Positions 1-9,134 are shown, counted from the first letter of the stretch. The stretch is 64,000 bases of DNA from Geobacter sp. UBA698 (GCA_002298925.1 DBMM01000004.1:76205-140204), one strand, 5' to 3'. A program made the numbers and translations. The notes: generated by a model from the sequence alone, not told the origin.

Positions 1-651
1 AATATTGATGATCCCCAACCCGCGAATTTCCATCAGGTGCTGGATAGCATCCTCGGCCTGTCCCACCAGAGCCGCCGGCATTTTCTTCTTGATGAAGACC
101 ATGTCGTCAGCCACCAGACGATGTCCGCGAATAACCAGGTCCAGGGCACATTCGCTTTTGCCGATGCCGCTTTTACCCATCAGCAGAATTCCCACCCCCA
201 GCACGTCAACCAGCACGCCGTGCATATGGGTTGTGGGCAGTAAACGCTCTTCGAGGAACTTGGTAATCAGGGAGATGAAGGTAGAAGACTGCAGCGAGGT
301 ATGGAGAGTCGGAATACCGGTTTTTTCAACAATTTCCAAAAAGAAATCGGGAGGCACCAGACCTTTTGTAATTATGAAGCAGGAGATTGGAAAAGAACAG
401 AGCGTGTTGACACACTCCAGCGCCAGAGTTTTCTCCATCTGGTTGAGAAATGATATTTCCGTATTGCCCAGGACCTGAATCCGGGTGGCATGCAGGTGTT
501 CGGTATAACCGGCCAGGGCCAGCCCAGGCTTTTGGATACGTGAACTGAAGATGCGGTTGCCAAGCCCCTGGGCACCGGCCAGCAGTGTCAGACCGAGTCC
601 ATACTCGCTGTCATCAAGAATTTCCTGTATGGATAAACTGATTCCGTCCAC
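1..651 (-). CDS. hprK: HPr kinase/phosphorylase (partial, C-terminus outside window)
   Basis: HprK phosphorylates and dephosphorylates a serine of HPr and links PTS state to regulation. The reverse strand reads about 217 codons: an N-terminal domain opening with DGISLSIQEILDDSEYG, then the P-loop GKSGIGKS at about residues 153-160 and VADDMVFIKKK beyond it. The gene runs off the left edge before its end. I chose the GTG at 651 because GGAG lies 8 bases upstream and the resulting N-terminus fits the family. GTG 675 and TTG 702 are in frame but lack a ribosome site. It follows hpf and rpoN, the usual order in Geobacterales, where RapZ and PTS genes often come next. Confidence 0.93.
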   Translation of the reverse strand, partial: MDGISLSIQEILDDSEYGLGLTLLAGAQGLGNRIFSSRIQKPGLALAGYTEHLHATRIQVLGNTEISFLNQMEKTLALECVNTLCSFPISCFIITKGLVPPDFFLEIVEKTGIPTLHTSLQSSTFISLITKFLEERLLPTTHMHGVLVDVLGVGILLMGKSGIGKSECALDLVIRGHRLVADDMVFIKKKMPAALVGQAEDAIQHLMEIRGLGIINI

Positions 652-707
652 AGGATGGTCTCCGTTCGATTTCACGTTCAGGTGTCGCTTGCTTGACTTC
701 AACAGAA

Positions 708-730
708 GAGACGCCCCAAGGGGGCGTCTC
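708..730 (-). terminator. Perfect 10-bp stem-loop between hpf and hprK
   Basis: GAGACGCCCC and GGGGCGTCTC pair perfectly around a three-base loop. The stem lies just downstream of the hpf stop and 57 bases before the hprK start. On the transcribed (minus) strand it is followed by TTCTGTTG rather than a run of T, so it is a weak terminator, attenuator or RNA-stability element that could lower hprK expression relative to hpf. Confidence 0.55.
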
Positions 731-776
731 CAAAACATCTCCATAATTGAAGGGCAGCCAGCCTGGATTGCTGAAT

Positions 777-1325
777 TTAGCTGCGCTGCGGCTCGATCAG
801 TCCATAATTACTGTCCTTGCGGCGATACAACACATTGATCTCATTGCTGGAAGAATCAGTGAATACGATGAATTCCTTGTGCAGTAGGTCCATCTGCATG
901 ACCGCCTCTTCAACCGACATCGGCTTGACTGTCTCGGTTTTAGTTCTGATAACCACCGGCTCAACACTGGCCTCAATGCTTTCAGCTTCAAAAATCTTCT
1001 TGGAAATCTGGCGGCCGTGCTCATCACCACTGGGCTTATGGTCCTTGATCTTCTCTTTGTAGCGTTTGAGCTGACGCTCGATCTTGTCGATAACCGAGTC
1101 AACAGCAGCGTACATGTCGTTGGTTGCTTCCGAAGCCTTGGTGTTAACCCCTTTGGCGGAGATAACGATCTCCACAATATGCCGGATTTTCTTTTCGACG
1201 GCAAAATAAACCTGCACACTGACAGGTTCGTCTATATATTTTGCCACCCGGTCAAGCTTCTCCTCGGCATACGATTTGAGGGCTTCACTCTGTTCCATGT
1301 GCCTGAATGTTGTCGTTACTTGCAT
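777..1325 (-). CDS. hpf: Ribosome hibernation promoting factor, long form
   Basis: This 182-residue protein binds the small ribosomal subunit in stationary phase and promotes inactive 100S dimers. Residues 1-100 form the HPF/RaiA domain (MQVTTTFRHMEQSEALKSYA, later the basic stretch IERQLKRYKEKIKDHK). Residues 125-182 form the C-terminal dimerisation domain of the long form (PMSVEEAVMQMDLLHKEFIV, then VLYRRKDSNYGLIEP). Length is typical of long HPF. GGAGGTAGGT sits directly before the ATG. It is 120 bases downstream of rpoN, the conserved neighbour of hpf in many proteobacteria. Confidence 0.96.
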   Translation of the reverse strand: MQVTTTFRHMEQSEALKSYAEEKLDRVAKYIDEPVSVQVYFAVEKKIRHIVEIVISAKGVNTKASEATNDMYAAVDSVIDKIERQLKRYKEKIKDHKPSGDEHGRQISKKIFEAESIEASVEPVVIRTKTETVKPMSVEEAVMQMDLLHKEFIVFTDSSSNEINVLYRRKDSNYGLIEPQRS

Positions 1326-1445
1326 ACCTACCTCCTCGTGTGATGTCGTCTACATCTGTTAGTTACATACTATTCAGGAGCTTAAAACATATCCCCCTGA
1401 TAATGCCGCGCCATGATGAATGTCGCGGCCGAAGCCCCTAGGGTG

Positions 1446-2885
1446 CTAAAAATGTTTCTTGCGTTCCGATGAAGAACCCAACCTAAGCAATTCCCTGTAC
1501 TTGGTGACGGTGCGTCGGGCAATATTAACGGTCTCTCCTGAGAGTATCTCGGCTATTTTCTGATCGGACAGAGGCTTTTTGGGATCTTCTTTTTCTATTA
1601 TATCCCTGATTCGGGTCTTGACACTCTCCGAGGCAACAAAATCACCTCCGCTAGTGGAAAGCCCACTGTTGAAGAAGTATTTCAGTTCGAACAGCCCTTG
1701 GGGAGTCTGCATGTACTTGTTGGTCGTAACGCGGCTGATGGTCGACTCATGCATACCAATATCGTCAGCCACATCCCGTAGCACCAGCGGGCGCAGATAT
1801 TCGATGCCACGGTCAAGGAACTCGCGCTGAAAGCGAACAATGCTTTTGGCTACCTTGTAAATGGTACGCTGACGTTGCTGGATGCTCTTGATCAGCCACA
1901 TGGCGGAGCGCATTTTCTCGCCGATGTACTCCTCGGCCTTGGTGTCAACCGAACCATTGCTGCGTGCGTCATTGTAATACGGGCTGACCTTGAGATTGGG
2001 CAGGCCGTCCTCATTCATCATGACGATGTACTCGTCCCCAAGTTTAGAGACAAAAATATCCGCAGAGATATAATGGACGTCCTCCGAGCCGTAAATCCTG
2101 CCAGGGTGGGGATCAAAACCGGATATGATACTGGCAGCGACATGGACTTGGTTCACGTCCACCCCCAAGGCCCTGGCAATTTCCTTGTACTTACGGGTTT
2201 CCAGGTCTTTGAGATGATTCTGCAGGATCCGCTCGACCACGCTGCCCTGCATGCCCAGAAAACGAGCCTGAATCAGAAGACATTCACGAAGGTCGCGGGC
2301 TCCCACACCGGTGGGGTCGAACTCCTGAATACGCTCCAGTACGGGCAACACAGTTTCTTCGGTGACAGAGCACGCCAGGCAGATCTCTTCCATCGATAAA
2401 CGCAGATAGCCTCCTTCGTCGATGTTGCCGATAATCTCTTCGCCTATGGCAGTTTCTTCCGGTGTAAAATGCCCCATGTGGAGCTGCCAGAGCAGATGAT
2501 CGATCAGCGTGTCCTTGCGGGTCAGCAGGTTTTCAAAGGAGGGGCGATCGTCATCACCGCTGTACTGTTCACCTGAGCTGTAGTTGTAACCGTCAAGGTA
2601 ACTGTCCCAGTCACGCAGAGTGTCCTCACCGGTCTGTACCTCATGAAACTCATCATTGGAAGTATCCGGCTCAACCTCTTTTTCAGCCGTTTCCAGCGGC
2701 TCCGGCTCACGGACCTCGTCGGCTTCAACCGTCTCCTCTAAAAGAGGGTTTTCCTCCAACTCCTGGCGCACCAAGTCCTGAAGCTCCAGCCGCGTCAGCT
2801 GAAGCAGCTTGATGGCCTGCTGCAACTGGGGGGTCATAACCAGCTGCTGAGTCATCTTCAGTTGTTGGCGCATCTCCATTGCCAT
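1446..2885 (-). CDS. rpoN: RNA polymerase sigma-54 factor
   Basis: RpoN directs RNA polymerase to -24/-12 promoters that need enhancer-binding ATPases. The 479-residue protein has the glutamine- and leucine-rich activator-interacting region I (residues 1-55, MRQQLKMTQQLVMTPQLQQA), an acidic region II (about 55-120), the core-binding domain, a helix-turn-helix (HESTISRVTTNKYMQTPQG) and near the C-terminus the RpoN box ARRTVTKYRE. Length is normal. It lies 38 bases downstream of lptB, the common lptB-rpoN-hpf order, and is probably cotranscribed with the LPS-transport genes. Confidence 0.98.
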   Translation of the reverse strand: MAMEMRQQLKMTQQLVMTPQLQQAIKLLQLTRLELQDLVRQELEENPLLEETVEADEVREPEPLETAEKEVEPDTSNDEFHEVQTGEDTLRDWDSYLDGYNYSSGEQYSGDDDRPSFENLLTRKDTLIDHLLWQLHMGHFTPEETAIGEEIIGNIDEGGYLRLSMEEICLACSVTEETVLPVLERIQEFDPTGVGARDLRECLLIQARFLGMQGSVVERILQNHLKDLETRKYKEIARALGVDVNQVHVAASIISGFDPHPGRIYGSEDVHYISADIFVSKLGDEYIVMMNEDGLPNLKVSPYYNDARSNGSVDTKAEEYIGEKMRSAMWLIKSIQQRQRTIYKVAKSIVRFQREFLDRGIEYLRPLVLRDVADDIGMHESTISRVTTNKYMQTPQGLFELKYFFNSGLSTSGGDFVASESVKTRIRDIIEKEDPKKPLSDQKIAEILSGETVNIARRTVTKYRELLRLGSSSERKKHF

Positions 2886-2923
2886 GACAGTCCTTGCCTC
2901 GTTGCAGTCAAAAGTTTTGAAAA

Positions 2924-3664
2924 TCAGAGACGGAAATCGTCACCCAGATAAACTTCGCGGGCCTTGCTGCTGGAGGCGATCTCGTCGGGCGTGCCGCATT
3001 CCAGCACTTCCCCGCCGCTCAGTATATAGGCCACATCACAGACCCCCAGTGTTTCACGCACGTTGTGATCAGAAATCAGTACCCCGATGTTCTTTCGTTT
3101 CAGTGACGTAATCAGGTTCTGAATATCGGAGACAGCGATCGGGTCAATGCCGGCAAAAGGCTCATCCAGAAGAATAAAACTCGGGCTGGTAATCAGCGCG
3201 CGGGCGATCTCCACCCTGCGCCGTTCACCTCCGGAAAGTGCGTAACCTTTCGCGTTGGCGATGTGTGTAATGCCAAACTCTTCCAGAAGCTGTTCCATCC
3301 GCCCCCTGCGCAGGCTGCGGACCGGTTCGGCGGATTCCAGAATCGCCATGAGATTGTCTGCCACAGAAAGCTTGCGGAATACCGAAGCCTCCTGTGGCAG
3401 ATAGCTGATGCCCCGCCGAGCCCGCTGATACATCGGCATGGCAGTTATTTCCTCTGCCCCCAGAAAGACCTGACCTCCGTCAGGCTGGGCCAGTCCTACC
3501 ACCATGTAAAAGGTCGTGGTTTTTCCGGCGCCGTTCGGTCCCAAGAGCCCCACCACCCGGCCAGCCTCGATGGAGAGGTCAACCCCCTTGACCACCTGAC
3601 GGCCACCGTAACTTTTGCGCAGCCCCGCAGTCCACAGGCGGAGTTTTTCAGCGCGGGACGGCAT
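2924..3664 (-). CDS. lptB: LPS export ABC transporter ATPase LptB
   Basis: LptB is the cytoplasmic ATPase that powers extraction of lipopolysaccharide from the inner membrane by LptFG. The 246-residue protein shows Walker A GPNGAGKTTT (about residue 39), the signature LSGGERRRVEIARAL, Walker B FILLDEPFAGIDPIAV and the H-loop LISDHNVRETL, all typical of LptB. Its start overlaps the end of lptA by 17 bases, indicating coupled translation. LptF and LptG are not in the window. Confidence 0.97.
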   Translation of the reverse strand: MPSRAEKLRLWTAGLRKSYGGRQVVKGVDLSIEAGRVVGLLGPNGAGKTTTFYMVVGLAQPDGGQVFLGAEEITAMPMYQRARRGISYLPQEASVFRKLSVADNLMAILESAEPVRSLRRGRMEQLLEEFGITHIANAKGYALSGGERRRVEIARALITSPSFILLDEPFAGIDPIAVSDIQNLITSLKRKNIGVLISDHNVRETLGVCDVAYILSGGEVLECGTPDEIASSSKAREVYLGDDFRL

Positions 3665-4160
3665 TGTTCTTCTTGTCCGGCGGTTGGATCACCGCTTCTA
3701 CACGATTATTTACGCCGCCGCTGATAACACTGCGATCCTCGTCAACGAAGTAGGTGATACTCTCTCCAGAAAGCGTATCCCCAGCCTGCATGACCTTCGG
3801 ACTGCCGGTCAGGGTAATGCGGCCATCCCGGCTGTCGTAGACGGCGTGAGCGGCCGTGCCGATGCGGTTTTCCTGTACAATGCGCACGGAACCGTCAGCG
3901 GTAATTTTTTCCACTTCACCTTTTTTGTCCCCATAGTTAATGGTAACTTTTTCTGCATAAATCGTGATGTCCCCCTGTTTCGCAACCACTTTTCCTGAGA
4001 ATACCGCTGCCTTGCCCTTGTTGTCGGTAGTCAGTTCATTGGATTTTATGGTGATGGGCAGTGACGAGCGGTCCTTGCGGCCGCCAGTGGCGGACGGAGC
4101 GGCCAGCGCCATAGCCGCGAAAACAAATATCAGTGCAGCGGCTATCAGAATATCTCTCAT
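3648..4160 (-). CDS. lptA: Periplasmic LPS transport protein LptA (OstA-like)
   Basis: LptA bridges the periplasm and carries LPS from LptC to LptD. The 170-residue protein has an N-terminal signal peptide (RDILIAAALIFVFAAMALAA) and a beta-rich OstA-like domain (LPITIKSNELTTDNKGKAAVFSGKVVAKQGDI, split here only as a description) with the alternating strand pattern of the beta-jellyroll. It sits between lptC and lptB in the standard order, 17 bases from the former. Confidence 0.92.
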   Translation of the reverse strand: MRDILIAAALIFVFAAMALAAPSATGGRKDRSSLPITIKSNELTTDNKGKAAVFSGKVVAKQGDITIYAEKVTINYGDKKGEVEKITADGSVRIVQENRIGTAAHAVYDSRDGRITLTGSPKVMQAGDTLSGESITYFVDEDRSVISGGVNNRVEAVIQPPDKKNNAVPR

Positions 4161-4177
4161 TGACTCACTCGCAAAAA

Positions 4178-4753
4178 TTAGTGAACCTGCAGGCCAGCGA
4201 CGGTTGCCTCAATCGGCTGCTGGAAACGGGCTACCTGGCTCTTTACGTCCAGCTCCACTCCGTTGGCAGTCAGCTTCATACGCTGGTGACGGAATATGAC
4301 CTGCTCAGTACAGCTGAAACTCGAACGACCGGCAAGATATTGAATGGATTCAGTTTCAAAACTGGCTCCGTTTTCCGTTACAGCGCGCACCCTGCCGCGC
4401 AGCTTTACGTTGCGTTGCTTGACAAAATATTCACCGGAGTCGCCAGTTACCACTATGGAACCGGCTGAACGCGTCTTGGCGAATTCCATTCGAATGCCGG
4501 TCAGATATACCACATCGCCCCCCCTGTCGTAGTGGGCTCTTTCAGCAACCAATTCCCAGGCGACCTTACCTGCTCGCATTTCACTGAAACGGGCTTTATC
4601 CAAGGCTACGTCAATGTTCTGGGGAAGCTGCTGGGAGACCGGCTCCGGCGATACCGACTTGGAACCTTTCTGAAAGATAACGGTCACAATGCCTATGACC
4701 GCCGTCACGACCAAAACGGCCAAAGCAAGCCTGATGTTGCGGGACGATACCAT
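4178..4753 (-). CDS. lptC: LPS export protein LptC
   Basis: LptC is the bitopic inner-membrane subunit that passes LPS from LptFG to LptA. The 191-residue protein has one N-terminal membrane helix (IRLALAVLVVTAVIGIVTVIF, residues 7-27) followed by a periplasmic beta-rich domain (ISM of the form ARFSEMRAGKVAWELVAERA, then GGDVVYLTGIRMEF). Family sequence identity is low in general, so the call rests on topology, the strand pattern and its place between kdsC and lptA. Confidence 0.9.
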   Translation of the reverse strand: MVSSRNIRLALAVLVVTAVIGIVTVIFQKGSKSVSPEPVSQQLPQNIDVALDKARFSEMRAGKVAWELVAERAHYDRGGDVVYLTGIRMEFAKTRSAGSIVVTGDSGEYFVKQRNVKLRGRVRAVTENGASFETESIQYLAGRSSFSCTEQVIFRHQRMKLTANGVELDVKSQVARFQQPIEATVAGLQVH

Positions 4754-4838
4754 ATTGGTCCGTACTATATCATTGTGAATATTGGCTGTCCAGCAAAACG
4801 TATACGATTAAAGCCAGTTGGCACAAAGATTGAATACA

Positions 4839-5354
4839 CTACAATTCATACCGTTCGACAACCTGGCACCATAGGCCGCGCCCCTTGAGAATCAGATCAC
4901 ATACCTCCCGAACCGCTCCACGTCCTCCGCTCAGTGATGTCACATAATCTGCTATTGCCAGAACTTCCGGCAACGCATCTGGCGGCGCAGCCGAAAAAGC
5001 CACCCGCCGCATGACCGGCACGTCGATGATATCGTCGCCCATGTAGGCGATCTGATAATCAGCCAGGCCGGTCCTCTGTTTGATATGCTCGAAGCTTTCA
5101 AGTTTCCGCAAGGCACCCTGATAGACAAGTTCGATGCCGAGTTCACGGGCACGAATATCTACAACTAGCGAGGTGCGACCGGTAATTATGCCGACTTCGA
5201 TACCATGCCGCTGGAGCATCTTGATGCCATGGCCGTCCTTGACGTTGAAAAATTTGGTTTCAAGACCGTTACCGTCATAGATAATGCGTCCGTCGGTCAT
5301 AACTCCATCCACGTCCAGCAGCAACAGCCTTATCTCTTTCAGTTTTTCATTCAT
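4839..5354 (-). CDS. kdsC: 3-deoxy-D-manno-octulosonate 8-phosphate phosphatase
   Basis: KdsC removes phosphate from KDO-8-phosphate in the synthesis of KDO for LPS inner core. The 171-residue HAD-family protein has the nucleophile motif LLLDVDGVMTDGRI near the N-terminus, the cap-less tetramer layout, and motif IV GDDIIDVPVM. I chose the ATG at 5354 (MNEKLKEIRL) because it overlaps the kdsD stop as TGATG; an in-frame upstream ATG would add 16 residues lying inside kdsD. The pairing with kdsD and the lpt genes supports the pathway. Confidence 0.95.
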   Translation of the reverse strand: MNEKLKEIRLLLLDVDGVMTDGRIIYDGNGLETKFFNVKDGHGIKMLQRHGIEVGIITGRTSLVVDIRARELGIELVYQGALRKLESFEHIKQRTGLADYQIAYMGDDIIDVPVMRRVAFSAAPPDALPEVLAIADYVTSLSGGRGAVREVCDLILKGRGLWCQVVERYEL

Positions 5355-6319
5355 CAGGCAATCCCCGCGCGCAGGATATCGTGCAGATGGATGATGCCGC
5401 ACGGCAGAGGACTCTGGTCTTGCTCAAAGACAAACAACGAAGTGATCGAATGCCGCTCCATCAACTGCAGCGCCGCTGCTGCCAACTCGCTGCGCTTTAT
5501 CCGCCGCGGATTAAGTTTCATGATCTCTCCGGCCCGCTGATTGAATATATCAAGCCCTTTCTCCAGTGCCCGGCGCAAATCACCATCGGTAATGACCCCT
5601 TTCAGGTCTCCGCTTGCGGCGACCACACCGGTAACACCCATCCGCTTGGCGCTGATGACAAACAGGGCATCCTTCATCAAGGCATCTTCCGGGACAAGCG
5701 GAATCGCATCTCCGCCATGCATCAGATCCTCGACCCGCAGGAACAGTTTTTTGCCCAGCGAACCACCCGGGTGAAATATTGCAAAATCCTCGGCCTTGAA
5801 ACCGCGTTGCACCAGCAGGGAGACAGCCAGGGCATCACCCATGGCCAGGGTGGCCGTTGTGGATGCTGTTGGCGCCAGCCCCAGCGGACAGGCTTCTTCC
5901 TTGACCGACACATCCAAAAAGACATCGCTGCTTCGGGCCAGGGTTGAATTCTGGTTACCGCTCATGCCAATCAGGTGAGCTCCCAAACGTTTGACTACCG
6001 GCAGGATTCGCAGCAGCTCTTCGGTTTCGCCGCTATTGGAGATGGCAATCACCACATCCCCGGTCATGAGCATTCCCAGATCGCCGTGAATGCCCTCGGC
6101 AGGGTGGAGAAAAAAGGCCGGCGTACCGGTCGAAGCCATGGTTGATGCAATTTTTTGTCCTACCAGGCCGGACTTGCCCATGCCGCTGACAACCACCCGC
6201 CCCTTGCTGGCCAGAATCAGCCTGACCGCCTCCTCAAAAGACGAATCAATCCTGTCTGCCATGGCCGAAAGTGCATCCGCTTCAGTGCGAATAACCCTGC
6301 GCGCCTCTTCTAAAATCAT
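5354..6319 (-). CDS. kdsD: D-arabinose 5-phosphate isomerase (KpsF/GutQ/KdsD)
   Basis: This enzyme interconverts ribulose 5-phosphate and arabinose 5-phosphate, the first step to KDO. It has an SIS sugar-isomerase domain (residues about 30-180, with VVVSGMGKSGLVGQKIASTM and HPAEGIHGDLGM) and two CBS domains (about 200-321). I chose ATG 6319 (MILEEARRVI) since GGAG precedes it by 6 bases; a GTG 12 bases upstream is in frame. kdsA and kdsB, often adjacent in relatives, are absent here; upstream is the pnp terminator, so this begins a new transcription unit. Confidence 0.95.
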   Translation of the reverse strand: MILEEARRVIRTEADALSAMADRIDSSFEEAVRLILASKGRVVVSGMGKSGLVGQKIASTMASTGTPAFFLHPAEGIHGDLGMLMTGDVVIAISNSGETEELLRILPVVKRLGAHLIGMSGNQNSTLARSSDVFLDVSVKEEACPLGLAPTASTTATLAMGDALAVSLLVQRGFKAEDFAIFHPGGSLGKKLFLRVEDLMHGGDAIPLVPEDALMKDALFVISAKRMGVTGVVAASGDLKGVITDGDLRRALEKGLDIFNQRAGEIMKLNPRRIKRSELAAAALQLMERHSITSLFVFEQDQSPLPCGIIHLHDILRAGIA

Positions 6320-6515
6320 ACCTGACTCCACACTTGTCGATGGGCTAAATATAATTGCATCAGCGCAGATCCGTTTACAACGCTGCTGCAGGTCGAGCAG
6401 TAAATACTAAATTGTTAAAAATAGCAACCATGAACGAATCGGCATGGTTCTGACACCAGCCATGATCCTGCCTTGCTTTGGTAACAAGTAGAAAATCACA
6501 CCTGCATTAAACATG

Positions 6516-6548
6516 AAAAAAGGGCGCAGCCTGCGCCACGCCCTTTTT
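6516..6548 (-). terminator. Rho-independent terminator after pnp
   Basis: On the minus strand a GC-rich stem (GGGCG with CGCCC, and inner GGCGCAG with CTGCGCC) is followed by TTTTTT. It lies 20 bases after the pnp stop and closes the translation operon. The rest of the 248-base gap up to kdsD shows AT-rich sequence that probably carries the kdsD promoter, with no gene evident. Confidence 0.85.
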
Positions 6549-6567
6549 ACACGATGTAAAATGGAAA

Positions 6568-8685
6568 CTACTCGCCAGTGGCGCCTTCGGCCGGAGTGCC
6601 GTCCGGATTCAGACCGAGAGCCTCCTTGCGGGAAAGCTTGATCTTGCCGTTCTTGTCCACACCGATGCACTTGACCAGCACCTTATCACCTTCGTTGAGT
6701 ACTTCGGTAACCGTCTTAACACGCTTCGTGTCCAACTCGGAGATGTGCACCAGACCATCTGTGCCGGGCATGATCTCCACGAAAGCGCCAAAATCCATGA
6801 TCTTCTTGACAACGCCCATGTAGAGCTTGCCTTCCTCGGCTTCTTCAGTCAATCCGCGAATCATCTGGATAGCCAGATCACAGGCTTCCTTGCTGGTGGA
6901 AGCGATGTTGATGCGGCCAGTATCATCGATGTCACAGGTAACGCCGGTTGTCTCGGTGATGTTGCGGATATTCTTGCCGCCAGTGCCGATAACGTCGCGG
7001 ATCTTGTCGGTTTTGACCCAGATCGTGGTGATGCGCGGAGCGAAGGAGGACATCTCCGCACGGGGAGCGGCCAGGGTTTCAGCCATCTTGCCCAGAATGT
7101 GCAGACGTCCGTCACGGGCCTGTTTGAGGGCCTGCTGCATGATCTCCTTGGTAACGCCACCGATCTTGATGTCCATCTGCAGGGCGGTTACGCCTTCGGA
7201 GGTACCGGCCACCTTGAAATCCATGTCGCCCAGATGGTCTTCGTCTCCAAGGATATCGGACAGAATCGCGACCTTGTCCCCTTCCTTGATCAGACCCATG
7301 GCAATGCCCGCCACCGGAGCGGTCACCGGCACGCCGGCATCCATCAGCGACATGCTGCCGCCGCAGACCGAGGCCATCGAGGAAGACCCGTTGCTCTCCA
7401 GTGTTTCGGATACGATTCGGATCGTGTAAGGAAAGTCATCATGCTTGGGAAGCACTGCCGACAGGGCGCGCTCGGCCAGCATGCCATGGCCGATCTCGCG
7501 ACGGCCTGGCCCCAGGCGGAAACTGGTCTCGCCTACGGAGAACGGAGGGAAATTGTAGTGCAGCAGGAAGCGCTTGCGGTACTCGCCATACAGCGAATCC
7601 ATCCGCTGCTCGTCGCTGGAGGTGCCCAGGGTGGTGGTCACCAGTGCTTGGGTCTCGCCGCGGGTAAACAGGGCAGAACCATGGGTACGGGGCAGCAGGC
7701 CGGCTTCGGTCGCGATCGGACGGATCGTGACTGTGTCCCGTCCGTCGATACGGATACCGGTATCGAGAACATCGGCACGGACGCATTCGTATTCGAAATC
7801 GCCGAGGAATGCCTTGATCTGCTTGGCACTTCCCTCGAATTCTGCCATGAGGGCTTCGATCGTCTCGCTCTTGATCAGGTCGATTTGATTGTGGCGCTCC
7901 TGCTTGGACTTAATCTTGACCGCCTTAGACATCCGGTCGTAGGCCAGTTCTCGCACACGAGCCAACAAGGGCTCGTTGATGACCGGCGGTGCGACCAGGC
8001 GCTTGGCAATTCCGGCCTTCTTCTGCAACTCTTCCTGAGCCTCGATCAGCGGCAACATGGCCTCTTTAGCAAAGAAGATCGCATCCAGCATGTCCGCCTC
8101 GGATACGAATTTCGCCTCTCCTTCGACCATGATGACCGCATCGCGGCTGGCAGCGACCACAATTTCCAGGTCGCTTTTGGTCAGCTCTTCTGCAGTGGGA
8201 TTGCAGATCAACTTCCCATCAACACGACCCACCTTGACACCGGCGATCGGTCCCTGGAAGGGGATGTCCGAAACCATCAGGGCTGCAGAAGCGCCCAGCA
8301 TGGAAAGGATGCCGGGATCATTGTCCTTGTCGGCCGATACGACCGTGGCCATAATCTGGGTGTCATTGAGAAAATTCTCGGGAAACAGCGGGCGGATCGG
8401 CCGATCGATCAGACGACAGATCAAGGTCTCGGGATCCGAGGGACGAGCTTCACGTTTGAAGAAACTGCCCGGAATCTTGCCGCCGGCATAGGCCTTCTCG
8501 GTGTAATTGACGGTCAGCGGGAAGAAGTCCTGCCCTTCCTTGGCCTCTTTCTGGGCCACAGCGGTTACCAGAACCACCGTGTCGCCACTTCTGACCACAA
8601 CCGCTCCATTGGCTTGCTTCGCCATCTTACCGGTGGACATGGTAATTGTCCTGCCCCCAAACTCAACCGTGGTAATCTGTTCCAT
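6568..8685 (-). CDS. pnp: Polyribonucleotide nucleotidyltransferase
   Basis: PNPase is a 3'-to-5' phosphorolytic exoribonuclease, part of the RNA degradosome in many bacteria. The 705-residue protein contains two RNase PH domains (about 1-230 and 310-540; conserved GRRE in LGPGRREIGHGMLAERAL), a KH domain (IRDVIGTGGKNIRNITETTG) and a C-terminal S1 domain (GVVKKIMDFGAFVEIMPGTD). I chose the ATG at 8685 (MEQITTVEFGGRTI), preceded by GAGGAG; a 29-codon in-frame extension upstream shows no family similarity and runs into the rpsO terminator. It lies just downstream of rpsO as in E. coli. Confidence 0.97.
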   Translation of the reverse strand: MEQITTVEFGGRTITMSTGKMAKQANGAVVVRSGDTVVLVTAVAQKEAKEGQDFFPLTVNYTEKAYAGGKIPGSFFKREARPSDPETLICRLIDRPIRPLFPENFLNDTQIMATVVSADKDNDPGILSMLGASAALMVSDIPFQGPIAGVKVGRVDGKLICNPTAEELTKSDLEIVVAASRDAVIMVEGEAKFVSEADMLDAIFFAKEAMLPLIEAQEELQKKAGIAKRLVAPPVINEPLLARVRELAYDRMSKAVKIKSKQERHNQIDLIKSETIEALMAEFEGSAKQIKAFLGDFEYECVRADVLDTGIRIDGRDTVTIRPIATEAGLLPRTHGSALFTRGETQALVTTTLGTSSDEQRMDSLYGEYRKRFLLHYNFPPFSVGETSFRLGPGRREIGHGMLAERALSAVLPKHDDFPYTIRIVSETLESNGSSSMASVCGGSMSLMDAGVPVTAPVAGIAMGLIKEGDKVAILSDILGDEDHLGDMDFKVAGTSEGVTALQMDIKIGGVTKEIMQQALKQARDGRLHILGKMAETLAAPRAEMSSFAPRITTIWVKTDKIRDVIGTGGKNIRNITETTGVTCDIDDTGRINIASTSKEACDLAIQMIRGLTEEAEEGKLYMGVVKKIMDFGAFVEIMPGTDGLVHISELDTKRVKTVTEVLNEGDKVLVKCIGVDKNGKIKLSRKEALGLNPDGTPAEGATGE

Positions 8686-8769
8686 ATAAATGTCTTTCTC
8701 CTCTGGTTGCGTTGGGGCCGTCGCTACAACCCCATGCGTATTAGCATGGGACTCTACCCACGTCCCCAA

Positions 8770-8797
8770 CAAAAATAAAAAGGGCTCAAAAAGCCCT
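8770..8797 (-). terminator. Terminator between rpsO and pnp
   Basis: The minus strand reads AGGGCT, a five-base loop, AGCCCT, then TTTTTATTTTT. This is a clear intrinsic terminator 71 bases after rpsO and 85 bases before the pnp start, so pnp is likely expressed partly by read-through and partly from its own promoter. Confidence 0.85.
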
Positions 8798-8828
8798 CTT
8801 TCAAAAAACGAGCATGCGTAAATACTAA

Positions 8829-8863
8829 TGGCACTTTACCCGCCGAAAGCGGGTAGAGTGCCA
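8829..8863 (-). promoter_or_regulatory. Long hairpin directly after the rpsO stop
   Basis: TGGCACTTTACCCGC pairs with GCGGGTAGAGTGCCA (one wobble) around loop CGAAA, making a 15-bp stem that starts within a few bases of the rpsO stop. In E. coli the rpsO-pnp intergenic RNA contains an RNase III-cleaved stem through which PNPase autoregulates. A similar processing role is an inference here; it may equally protect the rpsO 3' end. Confidence 0.55.
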
Positions 8864-8867
8864 TCAA

Positions 8868-9134
8868 TTACCTGCGTATGCCGAGTCGCTCGATGACCTT
8901 CTTGTACCTGTCCAGCTCTTTGCCTTTCAGGTAGTCCAGAAGGCGCCTCCTCTGGCCGACGAGTTTCAAAAGCCCTCTGCGGCTGTGGTGGTCCTTTTTG
9001 TGAATCTTGAAATGCTCGGTCAGATAGGTGATCCGTTCGGTGAGGATCGCAATCTGCACCTCGGGAGAACCTGTGTCGCTTTCATGTTTTTTGAACGAGT
9101 TGATGATTTCCTGCTTCTTTTCGGTTGCCAGCAC
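8868..9134 (-). CDS. rpsO: 30S ribosomal protein S15
   Basis: S15 is a primary 16S rRNA-binding protein of the small-subunit platform. The 88-residue protein has the family signature (HESDTGSPEVQIAILTERI, HHSRRGLLKLVGQRRRLLDYL). I chose GTG 9134, 8 bases after an AAAGGGGG ribosome site and giving MLATEKKQEI; an in-frame GTG at 9143 touches the G-run itself and is unlikely. The 112-base gap to truB could hold a promoter and the S15 autoregulatory leader known in other bacteria, but I did not identify one. Confidence 0.97.
   Translation of the reverse strand: MLATEKKQEIINSFKKHESDTGSPEVQIAILTERITYLTEHFKIHKKDHHSRRGLLKLVGQRRRLLDYLKGKELDRYKKVIERLGIRR

Noticed and set aside
4809..4824. TGGCAC, five bases, TTGA resembling a sigma-54 -24/-12 promoter on the plus strand
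   Set aside because: It lacks the final C of TTGC and points into the back of lptC with no plus-strand gene behind it.
6745..8778. A 677-codon open frame on the plus strand opposite pnp
   Set aside because: It lies antisense to a clear pnp gene, has no family features and reflects the GC-rich codon use of pnp.
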